From NCBI RefSeq assembly GCF_036417845.1, contig NC_089991.1:13299001-13363000 (forward strand): DNA of 64,000 nt. The letters are read 5' to 3'. The position numbers and the translations under genes were made by a program. The notes below the pieces were generated by a model. It ran no database searches. It worked only from the letters and a program-made list of their open reading frames with translations, and was not told the DNA's origin. This document shows positions 11,721 through 36,579 of this stretch, piece after piece (position 1 is the stretch's first letter; each line of letters begins with the position of its first letter). This DNA is from Apteryx mantelli (Eukaryota > Chordata > Aves > Apterygiformes > Apterygidae).

Positions 11721-13699
11721 CTGTTGGCTAGCTGCCTCTCTGAAAGCATGGCGTGGTCACACACATGCACAAAATAGAGGGCCTCGACTTTGTGCTCGGG
11801 CTCGGGGTTTCAGGACAGCCAGGCCAGAGCCTAAAGATCTTCTGATGTTTCTCCATCCAACTGGAGGACAGGGGGAACTATTTCTGTACCCCAGATCTGC
11901 TGTATCCTCACAGCTCTCAAACGCTCAGCTTCATGTGGGTTGAGGATGTGATCCCACGCGATGGCGGATCAGAAATGCCCCATCGTTCCTCGCCGTGGTT
12001 CTGCCAAAGCAGCTCAGCAATGCCAGCCTGTCTCTCCTTCTTGCTGGCTTTTATTGCCTCCCCCCCCCCACTGCCTAGACATTGTCTCCCCTCAGTTGGC
12101 AAGATCCTGGCTTCCCATGACAAAAATGCAATAAATACAAATGCTGGAGAGCCGCAGTCACGTCTCAGCAGCAGTGGTGAGAGCGGAGCTGGGGGAAGCA
12201 TCCCCATGCCAAGGGGCTGCAGCCAGCCCGCATGCCGGGGCAGCCGGGAAGCTCTCCCAAATCGCCTCCCAGTGCAGGAGCGCCAGGTGCCACCACAGCT
12301 CATCGGCACTGCGGCTGGGGAGGTGTCTGGCTGAGAGCTGAGGCCAGAGTTGGCCAAATCCACCCCTCCACGAGGATCCCGGCATTGCAGCAGGATCCTC
12401 CCAGGAGAAGGTTCCTTGCCTTGATTAAAGAGCTTTGGAGGAAGGAGACTCCATCGCTGTTTTTGCCGTTTTGCCCTAGTGTGAAATACTTGCATCATCT
12501 GGTTTTAACGTCCAGCCATCAGGTCCTGGCGGTTCCTTTCCCCAGGGAGTGAAGGGGCTCTTTAGTGCTTGGTGACGGCTGTTATTTATAGGGTGCAAAC
12601 ACTGACTCGCAGCCTTTGTTTTGAGACGCTGAAGGGGTTGACAACTTCAAGACCCTCCCTTATGACAGAATAATTTCCATGGCACTTCCCAGCTCCCGCT
12701 CCAGATTCTTAAAGCCAAGGTCTCAGAAACCTTAGCCCTTGCCTCACTGGACACCTTTCGGGTGCTCCTTTGGAGGCGTGGAAGTCACCCCTGCAAACAA
12801 GAGGTTCTTAGACTGACGGTGAGGGTCACAGTGAGATTTCTCCAACATCAAAACTTTGTAAAGACAGATTTCAATTAAAATAATACTGATTTCCACAAAA
12901 GTCCAATCAGTAAAGCTCTATTTAAACATCAAGTTTCATCAAGCAGTAAAGCCTGCTCAATGCACAGAACATTTGGATGAAGAACAGCCCCCTCCCCCCA
13001 CCAACCCCCCCCCTCAAACTGCAGGGCACCATGGCCTCTATCCATTTTGGAAAACAAATAAAGGAGATGGTTTTCAAGATGTCCAAGAGGTTTCTTTTCT
13101 TGTGCTGCCACCCGCTCTACTCAGCAGGTGACAAAAGGCCTGAAGCCACCCGCTGTGCAAGATGTTCTCATCATTGTGCACGGCCCACACCCAGCTCTCG
13201 CGTCTCGAGGGACACCCTGCAGCTTCAGCTCTCTGTACCGGCAGGGCAGGAGGAGCTGGACGGGGTGTATGTGTGTACCCACAGCCTGTATTTCCATCCC
13301 TTCCTACCTGGACTCCCATCCTCGCTCGGCACACTGCGAAACCCATCTCCAGCCCCCTCCCTCCTCCTCACCCCCCCCCCAGCAAGCCTCAGCAAGAAAT
13401 GTTTATAGGCTTTTTTAAATCAAGTGAGGCTGTGAAACTGTGAACTTAGCTCCATTCCCTTCTTTTATGAGCATTATGTTAATACACTCCCTCCCCAAGG
13501 CTGCTCATTGTGTGGTTGAACTGCACTTTCTAGTAGCAGATGGACCTGCCAGGGGAGCAGGGGGGCTATAAATCTTCTGCCTTTCCAGGCTTATAATTCC
13601 CCCCCAAGTGATCCCAGCAGAAACCCTGGAAACTCGCGGCTTTTCTCCCTTCCTGCAGCTTCCCGCTCCCCTCTCGAGAACCTTCTGACGGGAGTTTTT
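11721..13699. other. Gene-free interval
   Basis: Mixed composition, with several C-runs (12061-12070, 13006-13014, 13371-13380). A TATAAA-like motif lies near 13567 upstream of the next CpG block. No exon recognised. Confidence 0.4.
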
Positions 13700-15410
13700 G
13701 GAGCACAGCTCGGCTCCTCCATCACCTCCTGCCAAAATCCCGTTCCTGGCCGAGCCTGCACAGCAAGGAGCCCACGAGCCAGAACGGCAGCCGGGACCGC
13801 GGTGCGAGGAGGCCCCCCGGGCCGCCGGGATGCACCGCTGGGGCCGCGAGCACCCCGTGGGCCGCCCCGGCTCCTCGGCCCGGCACCACGGGCACATGCA
13901 GGGCCCCGGCGGGAAGAGCCGGGCCGGGAGGAAGGCAGCCACCGGGAGGGCAGGACCCGTGCCCCCGGCCAGCCGCCCCCGGCCGCCGCACCCAGCCCCA
14001 GCGCGGGGCAGCGCTCGGCCCCGGCCGGGCCGACCCGACCCGACCCGCGGGAGCTGCCTTATCTCCGTTTCCTTGCCGGGGCCGCCTGTTTGCGTAACCC
14101 ACCTCCGCGGCCCCGGCCCTTCCCCTCCGCGCCGCGGCAAGTTCAGGGCAGGGTCCCGCCGGCCGCTCCCGGCGGGGTCTGGGGGCCGGGCCGGGCAGCA
14201 GCCGCCGTGAAAGGCAGGTCTGTTTTAGCTAAAAGAAAATAAAGCGCAAATAAAAGGGGGGGGGGGGGGGAGAGAAGAAGAGTGCCTCTTTCTGCTGGTG
14301 CCTGCCCCCATCGCCGGCACCCGGCTGCCCCCAGCAAACCGGCGGCCACGGCGCCGCGGGAGCTGCCCCCGGGCCGCGGAGCCCCTCGCGGGGCCAGGGA
14401 TGCCGGCGGTGCCGGGGGAGCCGAGCCCAGCACTTCTGCCCTTTTTCCTCCCCGGCACCCTCCCCACCTGCCTCCTCGCCGCAGCCCCTAACGCCCCCCC
14501 GAGAGCGGGCCCGGGGCTTTGGGGGTCTCCGGCAAGCGCGCGCGGGCAGGGGTCAAGGCCCGAGCAGGAATGCGGGCTGGGGCTCCCGCTTCCCGCCGCC
14601 GGCCGCGGCCGCTCCAGCCCTGGCCCTTGCCCAGCACGGATTTCGCCTCGCTTGCACATTTTCCACAGACGCAGAAGCTAGAAAACATCGCCGGTGCCAA
14701 GGCAGGCCGCGGGCGAGGGGGAAGGGGGCAGAGCCCGGCTCCCCCGGCGCCGCTCTTCGGACGCGATGCAGGGCAGAGGCACGTCCCGCTGCCCATGCGG
14801 GGACAGCGCGTCCCGTCCCGTGCAGCCCTCCTCCCGGCGCGCCCCCACAGCCCCGTTATGAAGGGGCAGTTAAGCGGGGGCACGGCGCGGCAGCAGCTGG
14901 TCCCACCTGCCGGCGGCTGGAGGCAGGGGGCTCCTGGAGCGGGAGGCCGTGCCGGGAGCGCGGCGCCCAGGCTGCACGGAGACACGGCGGTGCTTTGAGT
15001 CAACGTGCGGCGCTGGGGGGCACCAGGCACGCTGGCCGCCCCTGCGCCAGGGTAGGGCCAAAGCCAGAGCCTTCTCCCCCAGGCAGGTGTTTAACTCCGG
15101 GCACGGGCACATCGGGAAGCAAACCGCGGGCACCAGGCGCAGGGCACACGGCTTTGCTCCAGCAGGACAGAAAATTACACACCTACTTGCCGGGGGACCA
15201 GCCCCCGCTCCCCCAGCTCCTCCGGAGGGCGAGGAGGCCGGTGGGGGCAGCGGGGGTTCCCGGGGGAGGAAGGGAGCTGGTAATTTGGGGCGAGGGGAGC
15301 GCTTGGGGCCCTGTGCCGGGGTGCAGCGCCCGGCAGCCAGTGCAGGCCGCCTCGCAGCCCCTGCCCGCGGGTCCCGCGCCCGCAGCACCACACATCATTT
15401 GTCACTCCGA
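13700..15410. promoter_or_regulatory. CpG-rich block 4
   Basis: The longest CpG-dense block on this side of NDST1, with a 15-base G run at 14256-14270. Open frames up to 211 codons occur on both strands and overlap each other, as expected for GC-rich non-coding DNA. Promoter function is unproven. Confidence 0.4.
14256..14270 (+). repeat. 15-base G homopolymer
   Basis: An uninterrupted run of G inside CpG block 4. It is prone to length variation and sequencing error, so its exact length is uncertain. Confidence 0.8.
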
Positions 15411-17099
15411 CAGGTTCAAACAAACCTCGCGGCTGCCCTGTCTGGTATTAATTAGGCTCCGTCTCCGTTTCCTCCAGTGTTTTGCAGGGGCTGGGGCTGC
15501 GGAAGGAGGGAGGGAGGGAGCAGGGGCCGGTTATCCCAACGGCAGCAGCACCACCACCACCACCAAAAGGCAAGCAGGGATCCCCCTGCAGATCCCCCCA
15601 AAGCCCGGCCCCAGCTCGGCTCTGGGCACACCCCAAAGCCCATGGTGGGGAGCCGACCCCACGGTGCTGGACTGGAGGGATGCGGGGGTGCAGGCGGCTT
15701 CGGGGAGCCTCCAGGCGGCAGAGCCATGTCAGGGGTTGCAAGCCCTCTGCAACCCCCCCCCAAACACACTTTGCACCCCCCACACACACACAGACTGGGG
15801 GAGACGGCCCCAGGGGACGAAGCAGCCAGCTCATTTGGCCCCATGGCACCCTGGCTGCCAAAGCTCAGGGAGCAAACGACAGGCAGCAGCCGTGTTACAC
15901 AACGAAGGCAAAACCGGAGCTGGCCCTGGAGCCGCAAGCCCAGCGGCCTGAGGAGCAGTTTGTCTCCTGGGTCTGGGCTCGCTTCCGGCAGCATCGCACC
16001 AGCCAGCCCCCAGAGGCCCCCAGCCCTTCTTCCCACCCCGAGCCAAGCAGAATTGCTCCGTGGCTCTTTTAATCCAGGGCTGGGAGAGCCAAGAGGGAAA
16101 AGGAGGACTGGGACGCCAAAACCCAAAAGGAGGGAAAACACAATCTCTGAGCTTTAGGAGCCCACAGCAGGGTTGTCCTGCTCTTAGGTACTCATGGAGC
16201 GGACCTGTCCCACCATGCCTCATGGCGCACTGCTCCCTTGGCTATGGCCTGAGGATATCTCCTCCCCTCCACGGTGGAGCTGGGCGCCCCTCTGTGCTCG
16301 GACCCCTGGAGCTGGGAATGCTCGGCCAGTGCATGAGCCGTATCCTGCCCCCTGCCCACAGCGCCTGCCACGGCCCCCTTTGCTACACTGTGGTTTTTGC
16401 TGGGTGACGCTTTGTGGGTGCTTGCAAAGCACCAGCTCCTGGAGTCATGGGATGAAACAAGATTCTCGTTGCAGGGAAGCCCAAGAAGACGGCACAGAAA
16501 GGGCTGAGGCCACAGAAAGGGCTGAGAAACTAGAACACAAGTGAACGAAATCCAGCACTTATTTCTTTAAAACTGTGCTTTTCAAGGCAATCCTTCTGAG
16601 GCCCGCGTCAGGATTTTGGACGCTGCAGGCTGTGACTAACCCTGCTCCAAGCCAGCGAGGGGGAGCCCCAAGGCTGCGTGCTCAGGGTCCGCACATCGCC
16701 TGCCCTCCCGGCTTCTTGGGCAGCCGAGCAGGAGGGGAGCAGTGCGGCAGGCTAGACGTGCTGTCCCTGCCTCTCCAGGCATGTCGGCCCACAAATGAAG
16801 TGAGTGTGCAGAGCCTCAGCACTGGTTCAAGCACACGTTGCCCCTCTTCCACCTTGCAGACCTGTTGGCTCCATCCTGGCTGAGCCCTGCAGTCCCAAGG
16901 GACTGCTGCAATCATCTCTGCCCCTATCCTGTGCATCACAAGCCCCCCCCGAAAGAACTCGTTTCTTACCCTGTCTGGGAGTTGTAGGGGGCCTCCACAG
17001 CTAAAATAGCAGGGATGGGGATGGGTGGTGCAATCACTCTGGCTGCGAGACCAGGGCTGAAGGACCGCAGCTGTCAGCGGCAGAGCCGGAGATGGGGAA
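15411..17099. other. Gene-free interval
   Basis: No exon recognised. Holds an 18-bp tandem duplication at 16491-16526 and a short CA run near 15780-15792. Confidence 0.4.
16491..16526 (+). repeat. 18-bp tandem duplication
   Basis: Two copies of an 18-bp unit (GGCACAGAAAGGGCTGAG, then GCCACAGAAAGGGCTGAG) with one mismatch. Confidence 0.8.
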
Positions 17100-17460
17100 A
17101 TAGCCGGGCCGTTCCCAGCCCGGCTGCTCGGCTTCTCCCCAGGGGCAGAGCAGAGGCCGCGGCGCGTTGCGGGGCTGCGCGGCGGCGGGCGGCGGGGGGC
17201 GGGAGGCGGGGGCCGCGCCAGGGCCGGGGCCGGGGCCGGGCGGCTGCTGCCACCTCGCGCACGCGGCGGCCCTCGCTGCCGCCCCCGCGGCCTTCCTCCC
17301 CCCGGCGCCCCCGAGGGCTCAGCGCACCCGGCCGAAAGCCACGGGAGGCTGCGGCAGCCGGCGGCCTGGCTGGGCCGGGCTATCGCCGCGTGGGGGAGTC
17401 GCCGCCCCCGGGGGCCGGGGAGGCTGAGCCCCGCTTGCTGCAGCCGTGAAGGGGGGCTCG
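17100..17460. promoter_or_regulatory. CpG-rich block 5
   Basis: A compact CpG-dense block with GGGGCC-type runs (17210-17240), about 750 bases beyond the proposed NDST1 poly(A) site. No recognised coding sequence. Confidence 0.4.
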
Positions 17461-18204
17461 GGCTGCTCAGGGACCAGGCGTCCCAGGCTGCGGGGCAGGG
17501 CGCCCCAAGGGAGCCTGAGCACCACGCTAGCTGCCTCCCTTTCCGTGCCTTGGGAGAGGGGGGCTGTGATCCCCACGTTTCTGCGATTCCCGGGAACTGC
17601 CACATGCCTCTCCCGGCCAGCCATCCAGGGCAGGTCTGGACCAGACCCAGGTGTCCCGCACTGTCACACACCCCAGAACTGTTGGTGGCACCCACGAGCT
17701 ACAACCCAGTTCAGGTGTTTCAGGCATCAGAAGCTCACAGGGGATGTGGGAGACAGATGTTGTTATAACCTTGCTCCCTTCCAGATGAACAGCACAGGCC
17801 AGGACATAGCCAGTGGGGATGCACAAAAAAAGCACAACTTGCTTGTGCCCAGCTGGTCCATGTCCACACCGCACGCCCGGCACACATCCAGATGGCACGT
17901 GTGATACCATTGCGACCCCACAGTGGCACCCCTAAAGTGAGTCCAAGACCAAGCCCGGGCGAGTAGGACAGACGGGCAGATGTGTCTTGGAGGGACGGGG
18001 CTTGTAACAGTGAGCAGGCAGGCAGTGACCTGTCCTGAAGCAGCTCTACCCTTCCCCTACCTTTCCCCAGCGCAGCCGTCCCTTCCTCGAGGTCTGGAGT
18101 GTGACAGGATGTCGTGGCACCAGTGAGATTGCACCAGCTCACTGGCTGAGGCCCTCATGTTCACCTTTGGCTGAGCGGAGGAGAGAAGCAGGCAAAAACA
18201 AGCA
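17461..18204. other. Interval downstream of the NDST1 poly(A) site
   Basis: No exon, repeat or RNA gene recognised. Confidence 0.4.
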
Positions 18205-18225
18205 GCTAAAACCAATGAACCCCGT

Positions 18226-18231
18226 TTTATT
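18226..18231 (-). terminator. AATAAA polyadenylation signal of NDST1
   Basis: AATAAA reads on the minus strand at 18231-18226. It is followed within 15-50 bases by a G/T-rich stretch (TTGGTTTTAG and GCTTGTTTTTG), as expected of a cleavage site. It is the only canonical signal on this strand that I found between the stop codon and here. Confidence 0.6.
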
Positions 18232-19310
18232 AGCAGTTAGTTCAACAGGACCTTACATTAGTGACTGGAAAATCTGAATGCAACCCAAACGGACTGGGCT
18301 TGAAAAGGACCAAACGGAGGGGCAACGGGAACAGTGCAGCATCCTTCCCCCAGCCCTCCCTCTGCCCTGGCCATCCCCTGTGCCCTGGGGATCACTAGAG
18401 TTTCATGCAAAAATAAAACGCTGGGAACTCCCGCTCCCAGAGGGGCCCCCTCCGCCATCAAGAACAAAACTAAACAAAGGGAGTGGAAAAGCCCAGCATT
18501 TCTGCCGCTCTCCCCCTCTGCTGCCCTGAATTTGCTCTCAAGCCAAGGGCAGCCTGTTGCAATCGCTGCCGTGGCTCTCCACTGCTGCTCACCTCTCAGG
18601 GCATTGCTGCAGCCGGTCCAGCTCCGCGTGAGAGCAGCCCGAGAGCTCCAACCATCTTCCTCAGGAGCCAAGCATCAAATACATTGCCACAAAGGGGCCA
18701 AACTTCCCTCAGGCTGGAGAAAGCACTTGTCCTTCCCTCCCTCCAATATCTCTCTACAGTACCATCAGCCTGTGGGAAATTAAAGCCTTTGGCTTCTCCT
18801 GCAGCAATGCTACAGATACCTTGGAAGTGGTTTGAGAAGTGCACCCCACTTCGCCAGCTCTGCATCCCCTTGCGAAGGGGAAGGGCAGTCCTTCGCCACA
18901 TCCCTAGCCCAGGCACTCAGCGCAGCTATGAGCAGGAGAGGACCTCAGGATGAAGGGAGCCACCAGGATGGACCGCGACTACTCAGCTGCCCTGGGGCAG
19001 GGCAGACATTAGGCTCTTCCTCATTCCTACAAGGGCCCTGTGGCACTTGGCCCACAACAGCTGCTCCTTGCATGGCTCTCACCACTTTTTTCCTAGCGTA
19101 CGAAAATTGCTGGGCTCTTGGGCTGGAGAGCAAGGAAAGTCCTCCTGTTCCATCCCCAGTCTGCCACAAAGGGCTCACCCACAGGGCTGCCCTTCACGAG
19201 CCTTTGGCACACACATCCGAGCAGCTCCATCCGAAGGGAAATTTGGGCCCTTCTCCACATAAACACATGATGGCTCAGTGTTGGCACTGCTGCAGCATGC
19301 ACAGACAGGT

Positions 19311-19336
19311 ACACACACACACGCACGCACACGCAC
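19311..19336 (+). repeat. CA/CG dinucleotide microsatellite in the 3' UTR
   Basis: Ten bases of (AC) followed by ACGCACGCACACGCAC. In the NDST1 mRNA it would read as a GU/GC alternation. Confidence 0.8.
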
Positions 19337-20698
19337 TCACCCTCGTGCACACACTCTCCCAGGGCAGCTAGAGACAGGGGCGTGTTTGCAAGCTTCACTG
19401 ATGAAACACTGGCAGCAAAAACCAGAGCACGCAGTGGGGCGCCAGGAGAGAGGCAGAAATAGGGCTGCAGCTTCTGCATGTCACCGTTACAAGTATAAAG
19501 ACTGGTCTGTCTCCAGCTTGGAAGCCAGACCGAGAAACTTTCCCCTGTTTCCCCACTGTCCTTTGTCCACTTCTTGTGCAACAGGTAAGGAGATGAAATA
19601 AAATCCTAGAGGTTTAGGTACAAATTCTGGCACCAAAGAAAAACAGTCCCCTGCAAAATAGAACAAAAAACCCTCCCACCCAACCCAACATTATTAAAAT
19701 ACTTTAGCTTTTAATATTCAAGAGGTTTGAAGTTCTCAGCATACTTCCGACCGCCGTTATCCCCAAATCCGCCTTGTCCGCAAGAACCCGCTCTGTTCTG
19801 AGCCGGGGTCTGGAGCGCACCGGAGGGCACTGGCTGCTGGAGCTGCCAGACAGCCTCTCGGCTTTACCACAGAAAATACCACGCGTGTAAAACATTGCAA
19901 CGCAGGATCAGGGGGATGGGGCGTATGTCGTCCGGGGAATTGTGCCGGGGCCAGTTCTCAGTTCAGTTCTCCTGGTTGACAGCTTTCCCATCACACTGCC
20001 CATAGACTGGGAATAAGAGGTTGAGGAGATTAAAAACAAATAAAGATGACAAAAAAAAAATACTGCCCAAGTCTTTAAAATAAAAAAAGACACCTTTTTC
20101 TCAGCTCTTAACACTAGATTTTGGGGGAATCCAGCAAACCACTGTTACACACTCCTGTTTCCTGCTCTTGGGCTGCATTGCAGGGTCACTTCAGGTTTTG
20201 GCTTTCCAACCGCTCCTTTCCTCTGCTGCAGACCAGCAAAAGTTATCTTCAAGGTGCCCGAAGCTGCTTCTCCATCATCTGATGAGGAGCTAAAGAACTG
20301 CTCTGATGCTGCTCTCAGGCCCAGGGGAGTTAGGGCCTGTGCCACACAGAGAAACAGGGAATTTGCACCAATTCCCCATTTCCCCATCAGAACAGGATGA
20401 CAAATGACCTCTTTGACAAGCCCAAGAATTAAAAAGGAAAAAAGAATGGATTTGGGGGTACGTGGAGAGGTCATAGTGCCAGGACCGCAAAGTCAGGCCA
20501 CAGCTTGCGCAGCCTTGGGCGCAGCCGTCCCGCTCTCCGCCCAGCAGCTGCTGCGGGCTCCTCGGGGTCTCCCTCGAAGGCCGCAGCTGAATATTGCTCA
20601 GAAACGCTCCCCCCCTCCGCGGGTTCGGCTCGGTGTCAGACGGGAGGCCTTCCTCGCAGCCTCACTCCGTTATTGCTCAGGACGGTGGCAGGCAGCAG

Positions 20699-33950
<13,252 letters not shown>

Positions 33951-33954
<4 letters not shown>

Positions 33955-33962
33955 CCTTGCAT
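33951..33962 (-). promoter_or_regulatory. Minimal uORF overlapping the NDST1 start codon
   Basis: ATG CAA GGA TGA: a three-codon ORF whose TGA (33953-33951) overlaps the main ATG (33954-33952) as ATGA. The start context is weak (C at -3). The stop-start overlap would suit leaky scanning or reinitiation at NDST1. Confidence 0.5.
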
Positions 33963-34087
33963 TTGCAGAGCAAATTCAGGCCCCTCTCCCTTGCCCACTC
34001 CCCTCCCCTTTCAAACCCCAGGGGAGGGGAAGAAAAAAAAAAAGCTAAAAGAAAATTGAATAATAATACTAATAATAAATTAAAATA

Positions 34088-34159
34088 CTAGCAGGCCGCA
34101 TGTGCATGTACAGGCTCTCTCCCCTTCGACAGTCCGGTGTCCTTCGCTGTCTGCTTCAT
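34088..34159 (-). promoter_or_regulatory. uORF 3 in the NDST1 leader
   Basis: ATG 34159 to TAG 34088, 23 codons plus stop, beginning one base after the uORF 2 stop. G at -3 and A at +4. A further ATG at 34107 in another frame opens a 12-codon ORF that ends at 34069 and overlaps the end of this one. Confidence 0.5.
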
Positions 34160-34160
34160 G

Positions 34161-34235
34161 TCACCATGGCAAATCCATTGAGAGTCCCCTTTCAGAGCCG
34201 AAATCCCTGCAGCAGCATCCCGGGGTCAGCACCAT
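34161..34235 (-). promoter_or_regulatory. uORF 2 in the NDST1 leader, strong start context
   Basis: ATG 34235 to TGA 34161, 24 codons plus stop. The start GGCCATGG has G at both -3 and +4, the best context of any AUG in the leader and arguably better than that of the NDST1 start. A scanning ribosome would be expected to use it often. Confidence 0.55.
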
Positions 34236-34239
34236 GGCC

Positions 34240-34299
34240 TTAGAGGGGCGAGGGGGCGGAGGGCGGCGTCAGCGCGTCTCTCAGCGGGCGCGCAGGCAT
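34240..34299 (-). promoter_or_regulatory. uORF 1 in the NDST1 leader
   Basis: ATG 34299 to TAA 34240, 19 codons plus stop, with G at -3 and C at +4 (moderate context). If exon 1 ends at 60684, an ATG six bases before that donor (ATGCAG) is in frame through the junction, extending this uORF to 36 residues. It ends only four bases before the ATG of uORF 2. Confidence 0.55.
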
Positions 34300-34344
34300 G
34301 GCAGCTCCCTGGGGTGCCTCACTCCTGCAACACTGCTCCGTGCC

Positions 34345-36530
34345 CTGCAAGAGAGAGAAGGGCTGGTGAGCCCAGGAGCGATCTCGGACGGAGGGCTTGC
34401 TTTGATATCTCTACGCTCTGAACACTGATGTCGTGCGGCTCCGCAGCTTTTATTTATGCAAGCGCAATCACTCTAGCAGATCCCTCGGTGAGCTCGCTTG
34501 CGTGCCAGGACTTGCAACGAGAGTGCCTCGAGCTCCCGGCGGTGCCGAGGACGGGGCAGGGAGTGCCTGCATGCGCACACGTGCCAGGACACCCCAGCTT
34601 CGGTGAGCCCAGGGCAGAGCGGCACCTCTGGGGTCTTAGTTGGGATGCCAGTGCTTTGGGTGAGTCCCCATGTATCTGTGAGTCCCCATCCCTCCACAAC
34701 ACGGCTGAGCCCTTCTAACAAACAGCTGCTGCCAGAGAAGTCCTGCTCCTCCCTTCCCAATTGCAAGCGCGTAGTCCACACCCTTTTATTTTGCAGGGGC
34801 TCCAGTGCTTGTTTGATCCCTCATCAAGTGCACTGAACTCACGAAATATCCGCTTTCTCCCCCGCCTTTTTGCTGGGCTCATTTCCTTCTAGTTTAGCAG
34901 GCTCAGCAGGGCATCCAGCGAGAGCCAGACTGCTGCAAGGAAAGCGGCAGGAGCGCACAGCGGCAGGAACAACCGGCTGTGCCTTTCAGCAACTGCAAGA
35001 CACGGGATCGGCTCAGCCTGGCTTGCAGAGCCCCCAGGCCCCAGGGTAAAACCAACAGCCTCCCAACAGCCATTGGCAACGGGTCAGGGTGGTGCGCAGC
35101 CCCTGAGCAACTTGCATGGTGCACTGAGCCGTGTGGCACCACGTGCTGATGGCATACGGGGGCTGGGTGGCTTTGTGCGTGGGGTGGCAGCAACAGGCCA
35201 GCTTGCAGCTCCCCTTCCCGCCTCTTCGCATGGCCTGGCAGGACCTGGCACAATGTCCTGCTGCTGGGCACTGTTTTGGGTGAGGACATGGCAGAGGGGG
35301 CTTCAGAGGGGAAGAGACTGAGGCTGGAGATCCTGTGGTAGGAGGAAGGAGGAGGCTGGAAGTGAGGGGGACGGGGGACTTTGAGCACAGCACAGGGGGC
35401 TACGAACCCGCTGTCACCTGTCCTCGCAACACCAATGCACAACCCAGGGGAGCAAAGCATGGGGGGACGCTGACAGCCAAAACCACTCCAAGCTGACCAC
35501 AGAGCGAGGCCAGCCCGCAAAGCCGCCGCCGGAGGAGCCCAGCCTTGCGCTCCCAGCAAAGGCGGGCAGTCTCGACAGACGCAGGGACTGCTCACCGTCG
35601 CCTAGCGCAGGATGCAGCCGAGCCTTTGCTCCAGGCCGTGTCTCACGCAGGCATTTCAGCCCAGCCCCGGGGTGCGCCAGCAATCTTTCCCGAGCGGCTA
35701 GAGACCCACAGTACACAGAGGTGGCTGCCGAGGCAAAGGGCAGCCCTCAGACCCTTGCTGCGGGGGTACTGCTGGCCCCAGGGCACAGGGCAGTCCCCAG
35801 GGCTAATGCTGCAACAGGAGCCCTGTCCCACACCAAACAAAGCCCCTCTGGCCTGCGAGGACACGAGGACACCACTGTCCTCCTGCCCCAGCATGGCAAA
35901 CAGTGTTCCCACCTCTGCAAAATCACTGTATTATTTAAAAGTCACACAGTCATTAAAGGCACAGACAAAAGGAGAGCGAGGCAAACACTTCAGGCCAGAC
36001 TGCAATCTCATTTACACCAGGCGAAGCGCTGAAACAAAAGGGAAGCTTTCCAAATTTACTCCCACGCTGCGAAGAGCAGCAGCTGGCCAGAACCCCTTCA
36101 CACGGAGACACTGATTTATTTGATAACGAAGGCACGCTCCATGTAGCGACGGGTTTCTAGGATGCTGGGGGAAGCACGGCTTCCCTGCACATCTCAGAAG
36201 TGCTGTCCCCTACAAAGGCCCTCCGGCAACCCGGGATAAACAGTACGGCGGATATGCACGGTCGCGGGGGAGGGCCGCGGGCAGCCAGCCAGCTGGAAGC
36301 CACGAGGCCAAGCCACGGGCCAAGGGGGGAAATTCCAGCCAAGGTCACCGAGACAAAGCCTTCTTCTGAGGGAAAGGCCAAGGCAAGCAAGAGCGTCCAC
36401 GTGGAGCCGAAAGGACCTTGGGAATTTTTTTTCTTCCCCCCTTGAAAGGCCCACTAAAAGAAAAGAAAAATCTTGCAAGGAGGTGAAGCTGTCTCAGGGA
36501 GGGAAATATTGATATTGCCAGTGCATAAAA
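34345..36530 (-). other. NDST1 intron 1, 3' part
   Basis: Ends in the strong acceptor CTTCTCTCTCTTGCAG. No coding exon or interspersed repeat recognised in this part. Confidence 0.6.
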
Positions 36531-36537
36531 AAAATAG

Positions 36538-36561
36538 TAATAATAATAATAATAATAATAA
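36538..36561 (+). repeat. (TAA)8 microsatellite
   Basis: Eight TAA units, preceded by an A run. It lies directly beside the intronic CpG-rich block. Confidence 0.9.
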
Positions 36562-36579
36562 AAAGTATCTCCCTTTCTG

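Larger units (their letters stand above)
18205..20698 (-). other. NDST1: NDST1 3' UTR (inferred)
   Basis: From the stop codon to the probable cleavage site there are about 2.5 kb without a splice acceptor or coding frame that I recognise. It contains T-rich runs (minus strand) at 20050-20100, a CA/CG dinucleotide stretch at 19311-19336, and an ATTAAA variant (minus strand) near 19710 that could be an earlier poly(A) signal. Mammalian NDST1 also has a 3' UTR of several kb. Confidence 0.6.
33955..34344 (-). other. NDST1: NDST1 5' UTR part of the first coding exon
   Basis: A 390-nt leader lies between a strong acceptor (CTTCTCTCTCTTGCAG, AG at 34346-34345) and the start codon at 33954. The upstream half is GC-rich and the downstream half is AT-rich, with an 11-nt T tract (minus strand) at 34033-34043. 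It contains at least five AUG-initiated short ORFs, listed separately. I recall published work describing structured leaders and internal ribosome entry for vertebrate NDST mRNAs, so translational control here would fit. The exon limits are inferred from signals, not from transcripts. Confidence 0.75.

Noticed and set aside
16682-17695. 337-codon minus-strand open frame near the end of NDST1
   Set aside because: It crosses a CpG block, shows no known domain and no family resemblance, and competing frames are open in the same place.
1-18204. Search for SYNPO coding exons, the expected neighbour on this side
   Set aside because: No stretch resembling synaptopodin (its repeated SPMLERR-like and PPxY motifs) was seen on either strand. 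At most non-coding 5' exons could be present.
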